In this document: piece after piece, positions 1 through 8,212 of the stretch
Layout of the letters: the number at the start of each line of letters is the position of its first letter
Numbering within the stretch: position 1 is the stretch's first letter
Source of the DNA: Chryseobacterium oryctis
GTDB taxonomy: Bacteria; Bacteroidota; Bacteroidia; Flavobacteriales; Weeksellaceae
Direction of reading: 5' to 3'
NCBI RefSeq assembly: GCF_025971925.1
Contig: NZ_JAPDHV010000003.1
Coordinates: forward strand, 62,001-126,000
DNA: 64,000 nucleotides
Program-made: the position numbers and the translations under genes
Notes under the pieces: model-generated
Databases searched by the model: none
What the model was told of the DNA's origin: nothing
The model's input: the letters and a program-made list of their open reading frames with translations, nothing else

Positions 1-368
1 TTCAATTCAATTGCAGGATAACTTTTAGACATTTTTTTGGCTAGTGCTGTAATTTTTGATGCATCTTTTTCAATTTCACTAGGAATATTTTTATGAGCAA
101 TAGGTCTATCATCTTTATCCAAAACAATTACCGGAATTGAAGTGTTCGAGCTATTAATTTGAAGAATAAGACCCTGAACCTCAAAACTTGGCGTTGCAAC
201 CTCCTGTTGAAATTTCAAAGTACTTACCAAAATATCTACCCTTTTTACCTCTTCTTTTCGTAAATAATTAATAAGCAACATAGAAGCTACAACAATAATA
301 ACCACCACCAAGGTCATTAGTGTAAAAATAATCCAGTTATTGAGCTTGGAAAAAATGGTTCTTCTCAA
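1..368 (-). CDS. sensor histidine kinase-like membrane protein, N-terminal fragment
   Basis: Only the first ~122 residues are present; the gene runs off the left edge. The translation starts with a basic stretch (RRTIFSKLNN), one long membrane helix (about residues 12-35) and a periplasmic-looking region, the plan of a two-component sensor kinase before its HAMP and kinase domains. No kinase motif lies inside the window, so the class is inferred from layout and resemblance to flavobacterial kinases. No ATG fits: the first usable codon is TTG at 368, six bases after the dacB stop and in the same frame (an ATT just before it is another possibility). The tight spacing suggests co-transcription with the PBP4 gene. 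Confidence 0.5.
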   Translation of the reverse strand, partial: MRRTIFSKLNNWIIFTLMTLVVVIIVVASMLLINYLRKEEVKRVDILVSTLKFQQEVATPSFEVQGLILQINSSNTSIPVIVLDKDDRPIAHKNIPSEIEKDASKITALAKKMSKSYPAIEL

Positions 369-374
369 AATAAT

Positions 375-1748
375 TTATTTTAAAACATTCAGGATTTTCT
401 GCAATTCACTGCTTCCACTTCCCTGATAATTATTAATAATGATTGAAAATACATATTTTTTTCCATCTTTCGCAGTATGATAACCCGCGTAGGATTTTGT
501 ATCTCTCATGGTTCCGCTTTTCATTTTCATTCCGTTGTCCTGAGTAGGAAATCCGTCATAATAAGCATCAAACCAAGATTGTTTTTTTGCATACAGCAAT
601 GCTTGGACTTCAGCTTTTGCCGAAGCATAATTTTGTGGTGACAGTCCGCTTCCGTCAGCAAAATTTATCATATTTGCATTAATTCCTTTTGACTTCCAGA
701 ATTCTTTAAGGTAAGCGACTCCACTTTTGAAACTCGAATTTCCTTTCTTTTCTTTTCCTAAAGTTTTAATTAAAGTTTCACCATAAAGATTAACACTTTT
801 TCTTAAAAACCAGTACACAATTTTGTCCAAAGTCGGAGATTCATAAGTAAGAATTGTATTATTCTTCGGAAAATCCAGAGTTGGTTTTCCATCAATTGTC
901 AATTGAGAATTGGTAATCACTTTTCCAGAAAAATCAATTCCAGATTCATGTAGCCATTGCTTTACTTCAACACCTAATTGCAACGGCGGATTGGGTGTAG
1001 AACCAGAAACCGTCATCGTTTTTCCTGCAGGTAAAGTTCCGTTAATTAATGCTACATCAGAATATGGAGCTGTGAAAATCAAACTTTGGTCTGAACTTCC
1101 TCCTACTTTTAGTTCATTAATCCATTTTACATTTTCTAAAGGATAAGAAAAACCTTTAAAATTTGTTCCGTTAATATTGATATCAAACTGATTTTCTCTC
1201 CAATTAACACCCCAAACTCCTGCTCCATAATAATTCCCTAAATCATCCCAAGGCCAACCTCCGGGAATTGTCTGAGCATCAAAATAACTATCATCAATAA
1301 CCAAATCACCGGAAATTTTTGTAATTCCTGATTTTTTAACTGCGTCAATGAGTTTCTTTTTGAAACTTTCGGGTTTATATGCCTCATAACGCCAGCTTCC
1401 CAACGTTGGATCTCCGTTGGACGAGATGAAAAGATTCCCGTTTAGATTTCCATTAGAAATCGTTCCTGAGTACCCCGAAATTGTTTTATAAGTATAATTT
1501 TTGCCTAAAGTTTCCAAAGCTGCCGCAGCCGTAAATATCTTTTGTGTAGAAGCTGTGGAAAGTCCTTTATTACCTTGATATTCATAAATAAAATTTCCGC
1601 TTTCGTCTGAAACATAAAACGATAAATTCGAAGAAACAGCACCTGAAGAGTTCATTAAATCTTTGGTTGCTTTATCCAATTTTTGAGCTATATTTTGAGC
1701 AAAAAAAATCTGTGTAGAAAAGACGATAACTGCGAAAGTTTTTTTCAT
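375..1748 (-). CDS. dacB: D-alanyl-D-alanine carboxypeptidase/endopeptidase (PBP4 type, peptidase S13)
   Basis: This is a periplasmic penicillin-binding protein that trims or cleaves peptidoglycan stem peptides. A signal peptide occupies about residues 1-18. The three active-site motifs are visible: SxxK as STQK (Ser67, Lys70), SxN as SVN (318-320) and KSGT (410-413) near the C-terminus. The long insertion between the first two motifs is characteristic of S13 enzymes, and 457 residues is normal for the family. The stop lies only a few bases from the next gene, a likely sensor kinase. Class A/C versus DacB subfamily was not resolved, but peptidase S13 is clear. Confidence 0.93.
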   Translation of the reverse strand: MKKTFAVIVFSTQIFFAQNIAQKLDKATKDLMNSSGAVSSNLSFYVSDESGNFIYEYQGNKGLSTASTQKIFTAAAALETLGKNYTYKTISGYSGTISNGNLNGNLFISSNGDPTLGSWRYEAYKPESFKKKLIDAVKKSGITKISGDLVIDDSYFDAQTIPGGWPWDDLGNYYGAGVWGVNWRENQFDININGTNFKGFSYPLENVKWINELKVGGSSDQSLIFTAPYSDVALINGTLPAGKTMTVSGSTPNPPLQLGVEVKQWLHESGIDFSGKVITNSQLTIDGKPTLDFPKNNTILTYESPTLDKIVYWFLRKSVNLYGETLIKTLGKEKKGNSSFKSGVAYLKEFWKSKGINANMINFADGSGLSPQNYASAKAEVQALLYAKKQSWFDAYYDGFPTQDNGMKMKSGTMRDTKSYAGYHTAKDGKKYVFSIIINNYQGSGSSELQKILNVLK

Positions 1749-1807
1749 TGCACTATTGTTTGTAATATCAAATTCACTTTAGACCAACTATTCAAATATA
1801 AATAAAA

Positions 1808-2500
1808 TTAAAGCTCAGAACCAGCTTCAATTTCGTAAGGCTCTTTATTTTTCTCGAAAATTCTCGTTAATTCCTTGCCTTCGACAGTTATTTTATCTCC
1901 AATTCTTCTAATCCAGTTTCCTTCGCGAAGTCCTACAACTTTCAATTCATTTTGAGTCAAAAATTCTTTGATTCTCGTTTCTCTTGTTTCTCCATTATGC
2001 TTCAAATCAGGATTTGGGTCTAAATAATGAGGATTGATATTAAAAGGAACCAAGCCCATACAATCAAAACTTGGAGGATATACGATAGGCATATCGTTCG
2101 TTGTTTTCATATTTTGTCCGCCAATATTACTTCCTGCACTGCATCCCAAATAAGGTTTCCCTTCTTCAACATTTTTTTTCAAAACATTCATTAAACCTTC
2201 TTCATGTAAGGTTTTAACTAATAAAAATGTATTTCCTCCACCTGTAAAATAGCCTTTTGCATTGTTTAAAGCCTCTATTTTATTATCAAATTCTTGAAGT
2301 CCTTTCACTTTTATATTGATTATATCGAAAAAAGATTGTGCTTTTGCCGTGTAATCATCATAGGAAATACCACTTGGTCTTGCGAAAGGAATGAAAACGA
2401 TTTCATCTATACCTTCATAAAGTTTGATTAATTCTTCTTTTAAATAGACTAAATATTCTCCTCCGAAAAGCGTGGATGTTGAAGCTAATATGATATTCAT
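1808..2500 (-). CDS. pepE: peptidase E-like alpha-aspartyl dipeptidase (S51 family)
   Basis: A cytosolic serine peptidase related to PepE, which hydrolyses dipeptides with N-terminal Asp. The nucleophile motif GCSAGSN is preceded by a GGGNTF loop, as in class-I glutamine-amidotransferase-like folds. The reading frame opens further upstream at 2536, but MNIILASTS at 2500 begins the first beta-strand of the fold, so that ATG is preferred; the product is then 230 residues, the usual family size. Some Bacteroidota relatives are annotated as cyanophycinase-like, so exact substrate is uncertain. Confidence 0.85.
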   Translation of the reverse strand: MNIILASTSTLFGGEYLVYLKEELIKLYEGIDEIVFIPFARPSGISYDDYTAKAQSFFDIINIKVKGLQEFDNKIEALNNAKGYFTGGGNTFLLVKTLHEEGLMNVLKKNVEEGKPYLGCSAGSNIGGQNMKTTNDMPIVYPPSFDCMGLVPFNINPHYLDPNPDLKHNGETRETRIKEFLTQNELKVVGLREGNWIRRIGDKITVEGKELTRIFEKNKEPYEIEAGSEL

Positions 2501-2691
2501 AAAGTTATAATATTGATTAAATACCTGTTGAGTCACAAAGATAACTCAAACAGCAATGAATCAAAAATAAAGCTAAAAAAACATTTATCCCCGTTAATAT
2601 TTTCAAAAAAAACTTAAAGGTTCTAAAATTTATTTTTTTGTGGAATTATTCTTGAATCCAAAAAAACTTACAATCTGAAAAATATAAGAAT

Positions 2692-3243
2692 ATGAAAATG
2701 ACTAAAGTTAATGTTAAAAATCTGTTTTTAGGTTTATTATTTGTAGGAAGCGCAAGCTTAGTAAGCGCCCAAACTACGCAGACAGACAGTGCAAATAACG
2801 CAGCTGCTACAAGCCAGGCAGGAGGAAATGCTGTTGAAAGTCTAAAAAAACAAATCGAGGCAAATCCAAATGACACCGAAGCATTAGCAAAATTAGCTAC
2901 AGCTTATCAGGAGGCATCTGATTGGACAAATGCAGTGGAAACATGGAAGAAAATTTCCGTTTTATTACCAGATTGGGCTCCATCATATTATAGCCAAGCC
3001 TATGCATATCAATCTGCAAAAGATGATGCGAATGCAAAAATTGCCTATGAAAAATATATCGCTACCGTAAAGCCTGAAGAAATAGAACAAAATAAGAAGA
3101 ATCTAGCTTATGCTTATTTTTTCCTAGCCTTTACAGAACAACAAACCGACCCAGCTAAAGCTAAAGAACACATTGCAAAATCTTTGGAATATGACCCAAG
3201 TAATCAAGACGCAATAAAACTTAAAGAGGCTTTAAATTCATAA
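2692..3243 (+). CDS. secreted tetratricopeptide-repeat protein
   Basis: The 183-residue product has a signal peptide (cleavage likely after SLVSA, about residue 26), a low-complexity Ala/Thr/Gln spacer and then about three TPR units, recognisable from the spacing of A-x-L-A-x-A-Y-Q, W-x-x-A-x-x-x-W and A-Y-x-x-A-x-x-Y-x-x-Y repeats. It should be periplasmic and act as a protein-interaction scaffold; nothing shows a partner. A second ATG two codons in is equally possible as the start. It is a single-gene unit ending in a strong hairpin shared with the convergent gene downstream. Confidence 0.75.
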   Translation: MKMTKVNVKNLFLGLLFVGSASLVSAQTTQTDSANNAAATSQAGGNAVESLKKQIEANPNDTEALAKLATAYQEASDWTNAVETWKKISVLLPDWAPSYYSQAYAYQSAKDDANAKIAYEKYIATVKPEEIEQNKKNLAYAYFFLAFTEQQTDPAKAKEHIAKSLEYDPSNQDAIKLKEALNS

Positions 3244-3247
3244 AAAA

Positions 3248-3282
3248 CAAAAAGTTCAGGAATATTTTTCCCGAACTTTTTG
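3248..3282. terminator. bidirectional rho-independent terminator
   Basis: Arms CAAAAAGTTCAGG and CCCGAACTTTTTG pair with one mismatch, with A- and T-runs on both sides. It sits between convergent genes (stop at 3243 plus, stop at 3286 minus) and can serve both. Confidence 0.85.
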
Positions 3283-3285
3283 TTT

Positions 3286-3771
3286 TTAATTAATTCTCTT
3301 TCCGAAAAAATCGGTTTCACCATGCAAATGCCTGATAATTTTCTCAATATTTCGGTTGATACTTTCTTCAGATTTCAGATTATTAATATATCTAATGAGT
3401 TCTTTTTTTCTGGAAGGAATCAGGTTTTCAAAATTTTGTAAAGCAATAGGACTTTCTTTAATTCTTTTATCTAACTGAGGATGAACAGGTATTGTTCTGT
3501 CTGAATCATCAAATTCAACAAAAACGTCTATCATTTCGCCAATTCTTTGCGGAGAATTTTTTAGCATCGTTAAATTAATATACAACCGCCATTCTCCTAA
3601 ATATTTCATCAAGTTTTGCTTAAAATTTTTACCATTTACAGTCCCTTTCACAGGAATAGGACTCTTCTTCTTTCCTGAAGTTTCAAAAATTTGGTTCAAA
3701 ATTTCTTCGGGAACAAAAACGAACGGATTTATTCCAATAATTTCAAGTTTAGCAGTGAATTGGTTTTTCAT
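3286..3771 (-). CDS. YdeI/OmpD-associated family protein with DUF1905 domain
   Basis: The N-terminal ~95 residues resemble DUF1905 (FTAKLEIIG..PFVFVPEEI.. and PVKGTVNGKNF), and the C-terminal ~60 residues resemble the OmdA/YdeI module (a variant of LDPSRKKEYLRWI, here LIPSRKKELIRYI, followed by RNIEKIIRHL). Members are small cytosolic proteins linked to bacteriocin or peptide protection in some bacteria; biochemical function is not established. The frame can open at 3780, but ATG at 3771 (MKNQFTAKLE) matches the domain start better. A perfect -7 element TAAATTTG at 3785-3778 would place the transcript start next to this ATG. Confidence 0.75.
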   Translation of the reverse strand: MKNQFTAKLEIIGINPFVFVPEEILNQIFETSGKKKSPIPVKGTVNGKNFKQNLMKYLGEWRLYINLTMLKNSPQRIGEMIDVFVEFDDSDRTIPVHPQLDKRIKESPIALQNFENLIPSRKKELIRYINNLKSEESINRNIEKIIRHLHGETDFFGKRIN

Positions 3772-3858
3772 GACAAACAAATTTACATATTTGGCAACTA
3801 AGTTTTAGTGATTTAAGGTCTTACATAAAATTAAATTTTCCACTCAAAATGGAATGAT

Positions 3859-3866
3859 TATCTTTG
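3859..3866 (+). promoter_or_regulatory. -7 promoter element of the transaldolase gene
   Basis: TATCTTTG matches the Bacteroidota consensus TAnnTTTG exactly, 23 bases before the fsa start codon. No convincing -33 TTG was found at the usual spacing. Confidence 0.55.
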
Positions 3867-3889
3867 CAAAACAAAAATCTAATTAAGAA

Positions 3890-4543
3890 ATGAAATTTTT
3901 TATTGACACTGCTAATTTAGAGCAAATCAAAGAAGCTAAAGACCTAGGAATCCTTGACGGAGTAACTACAAACCCTTCATTGATGGCAAAAGAAGGTATT
4001 CAGGGAGCTGAAGCTATCAAAAATCATTATAAAGCAATCTGCGAAATTGTAGACGGAGATATTTCTGCTGAAGTACTTTCTACAACGTACGAAGAAATGA
4101 TAAAAGAAGGTGAAGAATTGGCAGCAATCCACCCGAATATCGTTGTAAAAATCCCAATGATTAAGGACGGAATCAAAGCTTTAAAATATTTTTCAGATAA
4201 AGGAATTAAAACTAACTGTACTTTGATTTTCTCTGCAGGACAAGCTCTTTTGGCTGCAAAAGCAGGTGCAACATATGTTTCTCCTTTCTTGGGAAGATTG
4301 GATGATATTTCAACTGACGGATTAAACCTAATTCAGGAAATCAGATTGATTTTTGATAATTATATGTATGAAACTGAAATTTTAGCAGCTTCTATTCGTC
4401 ATTCAATGCATATTATTGATTGTGCTAAAATTGGTGCAGATGTTATCACTTCACCACTTCCTCCAATCTTGAGCTTATTAAAACACCCTTTAACAGACAA
4501 CGGATTGGCTCAGTTTATTGCAGATTCTCAGAAATTAGCTTAA
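3890..4543 (+). CDS. fsa: transaldolase, fructose-6-phosphate aldolase (Fsa/TalC) type
   Basis: A cytosolic class-I aldolase of the short transaldolase subfamily, transferring dihydroxyacetone units in the non-oxidative pentose phosphate pathway. At 217 residues it has the size of Fsa/TalC proteins rather than the ~320-residue TalB type. Family signatures are present: [11 protein letters not shown] at the N-terminus, [13 protein letters not shown], the Schiff-base Lys87 in VVKIPM, and [10 protein letters not shown]. Whether it acts as transaldolase or fructose-6-phosphate aldolase cannot be told from sequence by eye. It is monocistronic, followed by a strong hairpin. Confidence 0.92.
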   Translation: MKFFIDTANLEQIKEAKDLGILDGVTTNPSLMAKEGIQGAEAIKNHYKAICEIVDGDISAEVLSTTYEEMIKEGEELAAIHPNIVVKIPMIKDGIKALKYFSDKGIKTNCTLIFSAGQALLAAKAGATYVSPFLGRLDDISTDGLNLIQEIRLIFDNYMYETEILAASIRHSMHIIDCAKIGADVITSPLPPILSLLKHPLTDNGLAQFIADSQKLA

Positions 4544-4573
4544 TAGAATTTTTCTTTTAAGTTTAAATAAACA

Positions 4574-4604
4574 AAAATCGCGAAACCGAAAGTTTCGCGA
4601 TTTT
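4574..4604. terminator. bidirectional terminator
   Basis: AAAATCGCGAAAC and GTTTCGCGATTTT form a perfect 13-bp stem around a five-base loop between the convergent fsa and GLPGLI genes. Confidence 0.88.
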
Positions 4605-5450
4605 TTATTTGAGTAAATACAGCTCAAGAACATTATTGTTTTTTGCATTTTCTTCCTTTGCTTTCTTTTCTCGTTCTCTAAATAATTTTTCAGGATCCAG
4701 TGGTTTTCCGTTTTCATCTATGATATTTACTTTAGTATTCCCAGACATCCTTTGGCGCATCTCTTTATTTGGATTATTTCGGTGATCAATAAACTGTTTT
4801 TTATACTGTTCGGGATCAACTTCAACAAGGCTTCCTAAAATTTTCTTTTCCGAATCACTTTTCCATTCCTGGTTATCGGGAATTTTTGTAATTCCCTTCA
4901 ACACAAAAGAATGAGATTGGGTTTTATCTTCTATTTTAATAATCATTCCCGGGAGTCCGTGAAATTTATAAGGCCCATCCTGAATAGGAAGATCAGGGAC
5001 AAACCAGGCTGTCCATTGTCTTCCTGCAAAGTCTGTTTTTGCTTTCTGAGTATTAAATTCACCGATTTTTTCTTTTTCCGGAAGGATTTTCCAATCCAGT
5101 TTTCTCTGGTCAGTCACCTTATAATAATCCACCTCAAATGGGTTAAAAAATAAAACTTTATAATCCGGATATGATTTTTCAACGGTAAAAGATATTTTTC
5201 CATAATCTATTCCACTGAAATCCCGTATGCCTTTTACAAGTCTATCTTCTCTTATTGAATCTGCGATAAAGATTTTTTTGCTATAAAACTTCGATCCTTT
5301 TTTAGCAATATCCAAATACATGATTTCCTGCTCAGCTTTATCTTTAGCCGTGGAATCTACAACGAACTTATATTCATATACAAAACGTTTATTTTGGGCA
5401 TTTATAATAATTCCTAAAAACAAAACACAAATAACAATTATTTTTTTCAT
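4605..5450 (-). CDS. GLPGLI family protein (second of the pair)
   Basis: A 281-residue secreted protein with a signal peptide (residues 1-18, ending IINAQN) and the family signature as GLPGMIIKIED. GLPGLI proteins are paralogous Bacteroidota exported proteins of unknown function, sometimes beside TonB receptors or M56 peptidases. It shares the order of motifs with the upstream 302-residue paralogue: VYEYKFVVDS near the start, KWKIL/WKILPEKEKIGE in the middle, GGR-type WTAWF and DGPYKFHGLPG. A hairpin at 5549-5581 separates it from that paralogue, so it may be transcribed on its own or only by readthrough. The last ~30 residues are charged and Asn-rich. Confidence 0.85.
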   Translation of the reverse strand: MKKIIVICVLFLGIIINAQNKRFVYEYKFVVDSTAKDKAEQEIMYLDIAKKGSKFYSKKIFIADSIREDRLVKGIRDFSGIDYGKISFTVEKSYPDYKVLFFNPFEVDYYKVTDQRKLDWKILPEKEKIGEFNTQKAKTDFAGRQWTAWFVPDLPIQDGPYKFHGLPGMIIKIEDKTQSHSFVLKGITKIPDNQEWKSDSEKKILGSLVEVDPEQYKKQFIDHRNNPNKEMRQRMSGNTKVNIIDENGKPLDPEKLFREREKKAKEENAKNNNVLELYLLK

Positions 5451-5548
5451 TTAATATTTTTTATTTAAAACAATTTGGTAATTTTTAATATAATTCTATT
5501 AAGGCATTTAATTTCTTAATAATACAAAAAAATAAGATTCAGATAATA

Positions 5549-5581
5549 AAAACAGGATGAAAAAATTTCTCACCCTGTTTT
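5549..5581 (-). terminator. terminator between the two GLPGLI genes
   Basis: On the minus strand AAAACAGGGTGA and TTCATCCTGTTTT pair (one G-U) and are followed by a T-rich tract, so transcription from the BlaI operon may end or be attenuated before the last GLPGLI gene. Confidence 0.6.
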
Positions 5582-5609
5582 ATTTATAGATAAATAATTT
5601 GAATACAAT

Positions 5610-6518
5610 TTACTTTACTAAGTCTGGCTCAATCGGATTATTATTTTTCGCTAAGCTTTCCTTTGTTCTTTTTTCAATATCTCTGAAAACCTGATTAGGA
5701 TCTGTGATTTCTTTTCCATCAGCAGTTTTCACTTTAAAAGACACTCTTGCATTTCCCTCTCCTCCATTTCTCATCATCATTTCTCTCATATTTTTTGTAG
5801 GATCATTTACGTATGCTTTCCACGCTTTTTTGTATTGGTCTTTCGTTACCTCAAGTTCTTTTCCTCCCATTCCCATTATTCTTACGTTTCCCGGAAGTTC
5901 CATTTCGCTTTGTGTGGCAACTGCTTCAATTTTTTTATTTCCAACCAAAGTCATAACATGAGAACCTGTTACATCTTCAAGTTTCACAATTAAACCCGGA
6001 AGCCCATAAAACTTATATGGTCCATCCTGAAAAGGAATATCTGTCGAAAACCAAGCAACCCATTCTCTTCCGCCAAAATTCGTGATTGCTTTCTGAGCGT
6101 TATATTCACCTACTTTTTGTTTATCAGATAAGATTTTCCATTCAGGTTTTTGATCTTCTTTTACCTTATACTGATCCATCGAAACTTTTGTAAACAAATA
6201 GGTTTTAAAATCGGGATAAGACTTAGTTACTTTATAAGAAACCTGCCCTGCATTTTCTCTTCTGTTTATATTTATATTTCCGGAACCTCCCTTTATCTGC
6301 TTCTGCAATTCTGCCATTGAAGTGGAATCTGAAACAAATTTATCTCGGCTATAATAAGTAGAACCATTTTTATCAATATCTAATAGCATCATTTCTTTCT
6401 TCACATCTTCTTTATTATTAGAATCCGGAATGAATTGATAATCATAAAAAAATCGGTTTATTTGTGCCTGAGCAATCATTCCCAGCATGATACAACCAAT
6501 GGCCAAAATTTTATTCAT
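5610..6518 (-). CDS. GLPGLI family protein (first of the pair)
   Basis: A 302-residue exported protein with signal peptide (MNKILAIGCIMLGMIAQAQ) and the signature YGLPGLIVKLED at about residues 170-181. It is a paralogue of the next gene downstream; compared with it, this copy has an extra Gly/Asn-rich insertion after position 75 and a Met-rich stretch around residue 245. It starts ten bases after the stop of the M56 peptidase gene, so the two are very likely co-transcribed. Function unknown; the link with BlaI/BlaR1-type genes suggests it is part of the response that system controls. Confidence 0.87.
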   Translation of the reverse strand: MNKILAIGCIMLGMIAQAQINRFFYDYQFIPDSNNKEDVKKEMMLLDIDKNGSTYYSRDKFVSDSTSMAELQKQIKGGSGNININRRENAGQVSYKVTKSYPDFKTYLFTKVSMDQYKVKEDQKPEWKILSDKQKVGEYNAQKAITNFGGREWVAWFSTDIPFQDGPYKFYGLPGLIVKLEDVTGSHVMTLVGNKKIEAVATQSEMELPGNVRIMGMGGKELEVTKDQYKKAWKAYVNDPTKNMREMMMRNGGEGNARVSFKVKTADGKEITDPNQVFRDIEKRTKESLAKNNNPIEPDLVK

Positions 6519-6528
6519 AATTTATATT

Positions 6529-8103
6529 TTAATTAGTTATAATTTCCATTTTTTTAGCGTAGGAGATTCTTTGATCACCTACTCTCTCAATATTAAATAC
6601 TTTGATATTAGCAGGAGCATCTTTAGCGTCTTTAAAATCAGTTTGATATTTTAAAAACTCTTCTTTACTCACTTTTTTACCGTCAACAAACAACTCTGAA
6701 CCATCTACCGAAATTACCATTAATTTTGTATTTCCTACAGGGGATTTATAATCTATTTTAATTTCGTTTCCACTAATATCAAAAACTTTGGTATTGGTTT
6801 TCTCGCTTTTGAAAAGACCCAAATTATTTCTTCTTTTATTAACCTCATTCTCATACAGGTTTTTAATGCTCTGTGCTTCCTGTTCCAACTGGTTTTTCTC
6901 TTCATCATTTAACGGATATTTTTCATAATCTCTATCTTTCGGAAATTTTTCATCAAAAGCCAGTTGTTTTCTACCATCTTCAATCGTTTTCTTTAATTTC
7001 AGCTTATTTTCCGTATTCTTCGCAATATTTTCCTGTCTTGATTTCTCCGCATCATCATAGAACTTTGCATACTCATTTTTTGTACTTACGATGCTTTGCT
7101 TCTCTTCATTTTGTGATTTTTTTTGGTTTATTTCTTTAAGATTAGATTCAAATTGCTTAGCATTTTGTGGGCTTATTATTGTATCTTTTTTAATCTGAGA
7201 AACTACGTTTTCAATGGCAATATTAGTATCCTGAATTTCTTTATTCTTAGCGTTTACCATGTAGGCAAATGCCAATGTACATATTAAAGGTAATGCCGAA
7301 ACTCTTTGTATGTACCCGAATTTTGTTTTTGGTTTTTGTAACATCATTAATCGTTTTTTCAAATTTGAACTTAGAAATGGACTGGTTGCAGATAATTGAG
7401 CGCCTGAAAAATGACTAGCCAGAATCATCTGTACAAATTCTTTTGTATCCGAATTCTTTACTGCTTTATTATCTGCTAAATATTCGTGAATTAAGCCTAA
7501 TTCTTTTTTTATAATATGATAAAAAGGGTTGAACCAGAAGATTGCAGTTACAATTTCTACGACGACTTTGTCAATCGTATGTTTCTGCTCAATATGCACC
7601 ATCTCATGTTTTAGAATTTGCTTTCCAACTTCAGAATTCATCGAAATCGAGTCTTTCCAGAAAAGATTCTTAAAATATGAAAATGGAGCTTCTTCAAGAT
7701 CTGTTTTATAAAAATTAATTCCTTTTATTTTATCCTTTTCAAATCGTTTTTTTAGTTTATTTATTTTGAAAATTCCTAATAAAAATTTCATTAAAAAACA
7801 GAGAGAAATTATTCCTAAAAGTAAGCATACAATGTTGTAATAAATATTTTGTTGGTCAATATCATTTCCAACGTAATTAAAATCTTGCATCATGTTGATC
7901 AAAACATAAATGTTCTTACTAACTTCAATAGTAAAGTTTTCAATTTTAATTAACGGAATCAACAAAGAAATAGGTAAAACCGACAACAAATAAAATCTGT
8001 TGTAATGATGAAACGTTTTATCTTTCAAAAAAAGATAATAATATCCCAACAATACCGCTGTACCGACAATAGTTTTGATTGAATAAGCAAATAATGCTTC
8101 CAT
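6529..8103 (-). CDS. BlaR1/MecR1-like M56 family metallopeptidase (second copy)
   Basis: A polytopic inner-membrane zinc peptidase of the BlaR1 antirepressor type. Membrane helices lie near residues 5-22, 37-52 and 90-112, and one more near 268-285. The zinc motif HEMVH is at 166-170, in a cytoplasmic loop as in BlaR1. The C-terminal ~230 residues are periplasmic and charged, with no penicillin-binding domain, so this is not a beta-lactam sensor of the classical form. The end contains a SELFVDGKKVSKEEF stretch resembling the tail of the upstream paralogue. It lies between that paralogue and the GLPGLI genes. Confidence 0.85.
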   Translation of the reverse strand: MEALFAYSIKTIVGTAVLLGYYYLFLKDKTFHHYNRFYLLSVLPISLLIPLIKIENFTIEVSKNIYVLINMMQDFNYVGNDIDQQNIYYNIVCLLLGIISLCFLMKFLLGIFKINKLKKRFEKDKIKGINFYKTDLEEAPFSYFKNLFWKDSISMNSEVGKQILKHEMVHIEQKHTIDKVVVEIVTAIFWFNPFYHIIKKELGLIHEYLADNKAVKNSDTKEFVQMILASHFSGAQLSATSPFLSSNLKKRLMMLQKPKTKFGYIQRVSALPLICTLAFAYMVNAKNKEIQDTNIAIENVVSQIKKDTIISPQNAKQFESNLKEINQKKSQNEEKQSIVSTKNEYAKFYDDAEKSRQENIAKNTENKLKLKKTIEDGRKQLAFDEKFPKDRDYEKYPLNDEEKNQLEQEAQSIKNLYENEVNKRRNNLGLFKSEKTNTKVFDISGNEIKIDYKSPVGNTKLMVISVDGSELFVDGKKVSKEEFLKYQTDFKDAKDAPANIKVFNIERVGDQRISYAKKMEIITN

Positions 8104-8163
8104 GCTTTATAACCTACTTATTAACTTAGAAATGTTCTCTTTATATTTTCAAATCTATAAAAA

Positions 8164-8201
8164 AGCTTTGCCAACAAAACGGTGATTCTATTAACAAAGC
8201 T
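8164..8201 (-). terminator. possible attenuator between the two M56 genes
   Basis: On the minus strand AGCTTTG and CAAAGCT pair around a 24-base loop and are followed by six T. The stem is short, so partial termination between the two peptidase genes is only a possibility. Confidence 0.4.
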
Positions 8202-8212
8202 ATTTTGGGACT

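Noticed and set aside
910..1146. Open frame of 78 codons on the plus strand inside dacB
   Set aside because: It is antisense to a clear PBP4 gene with all catalytic motifs, and has no promoter or homology of its own.
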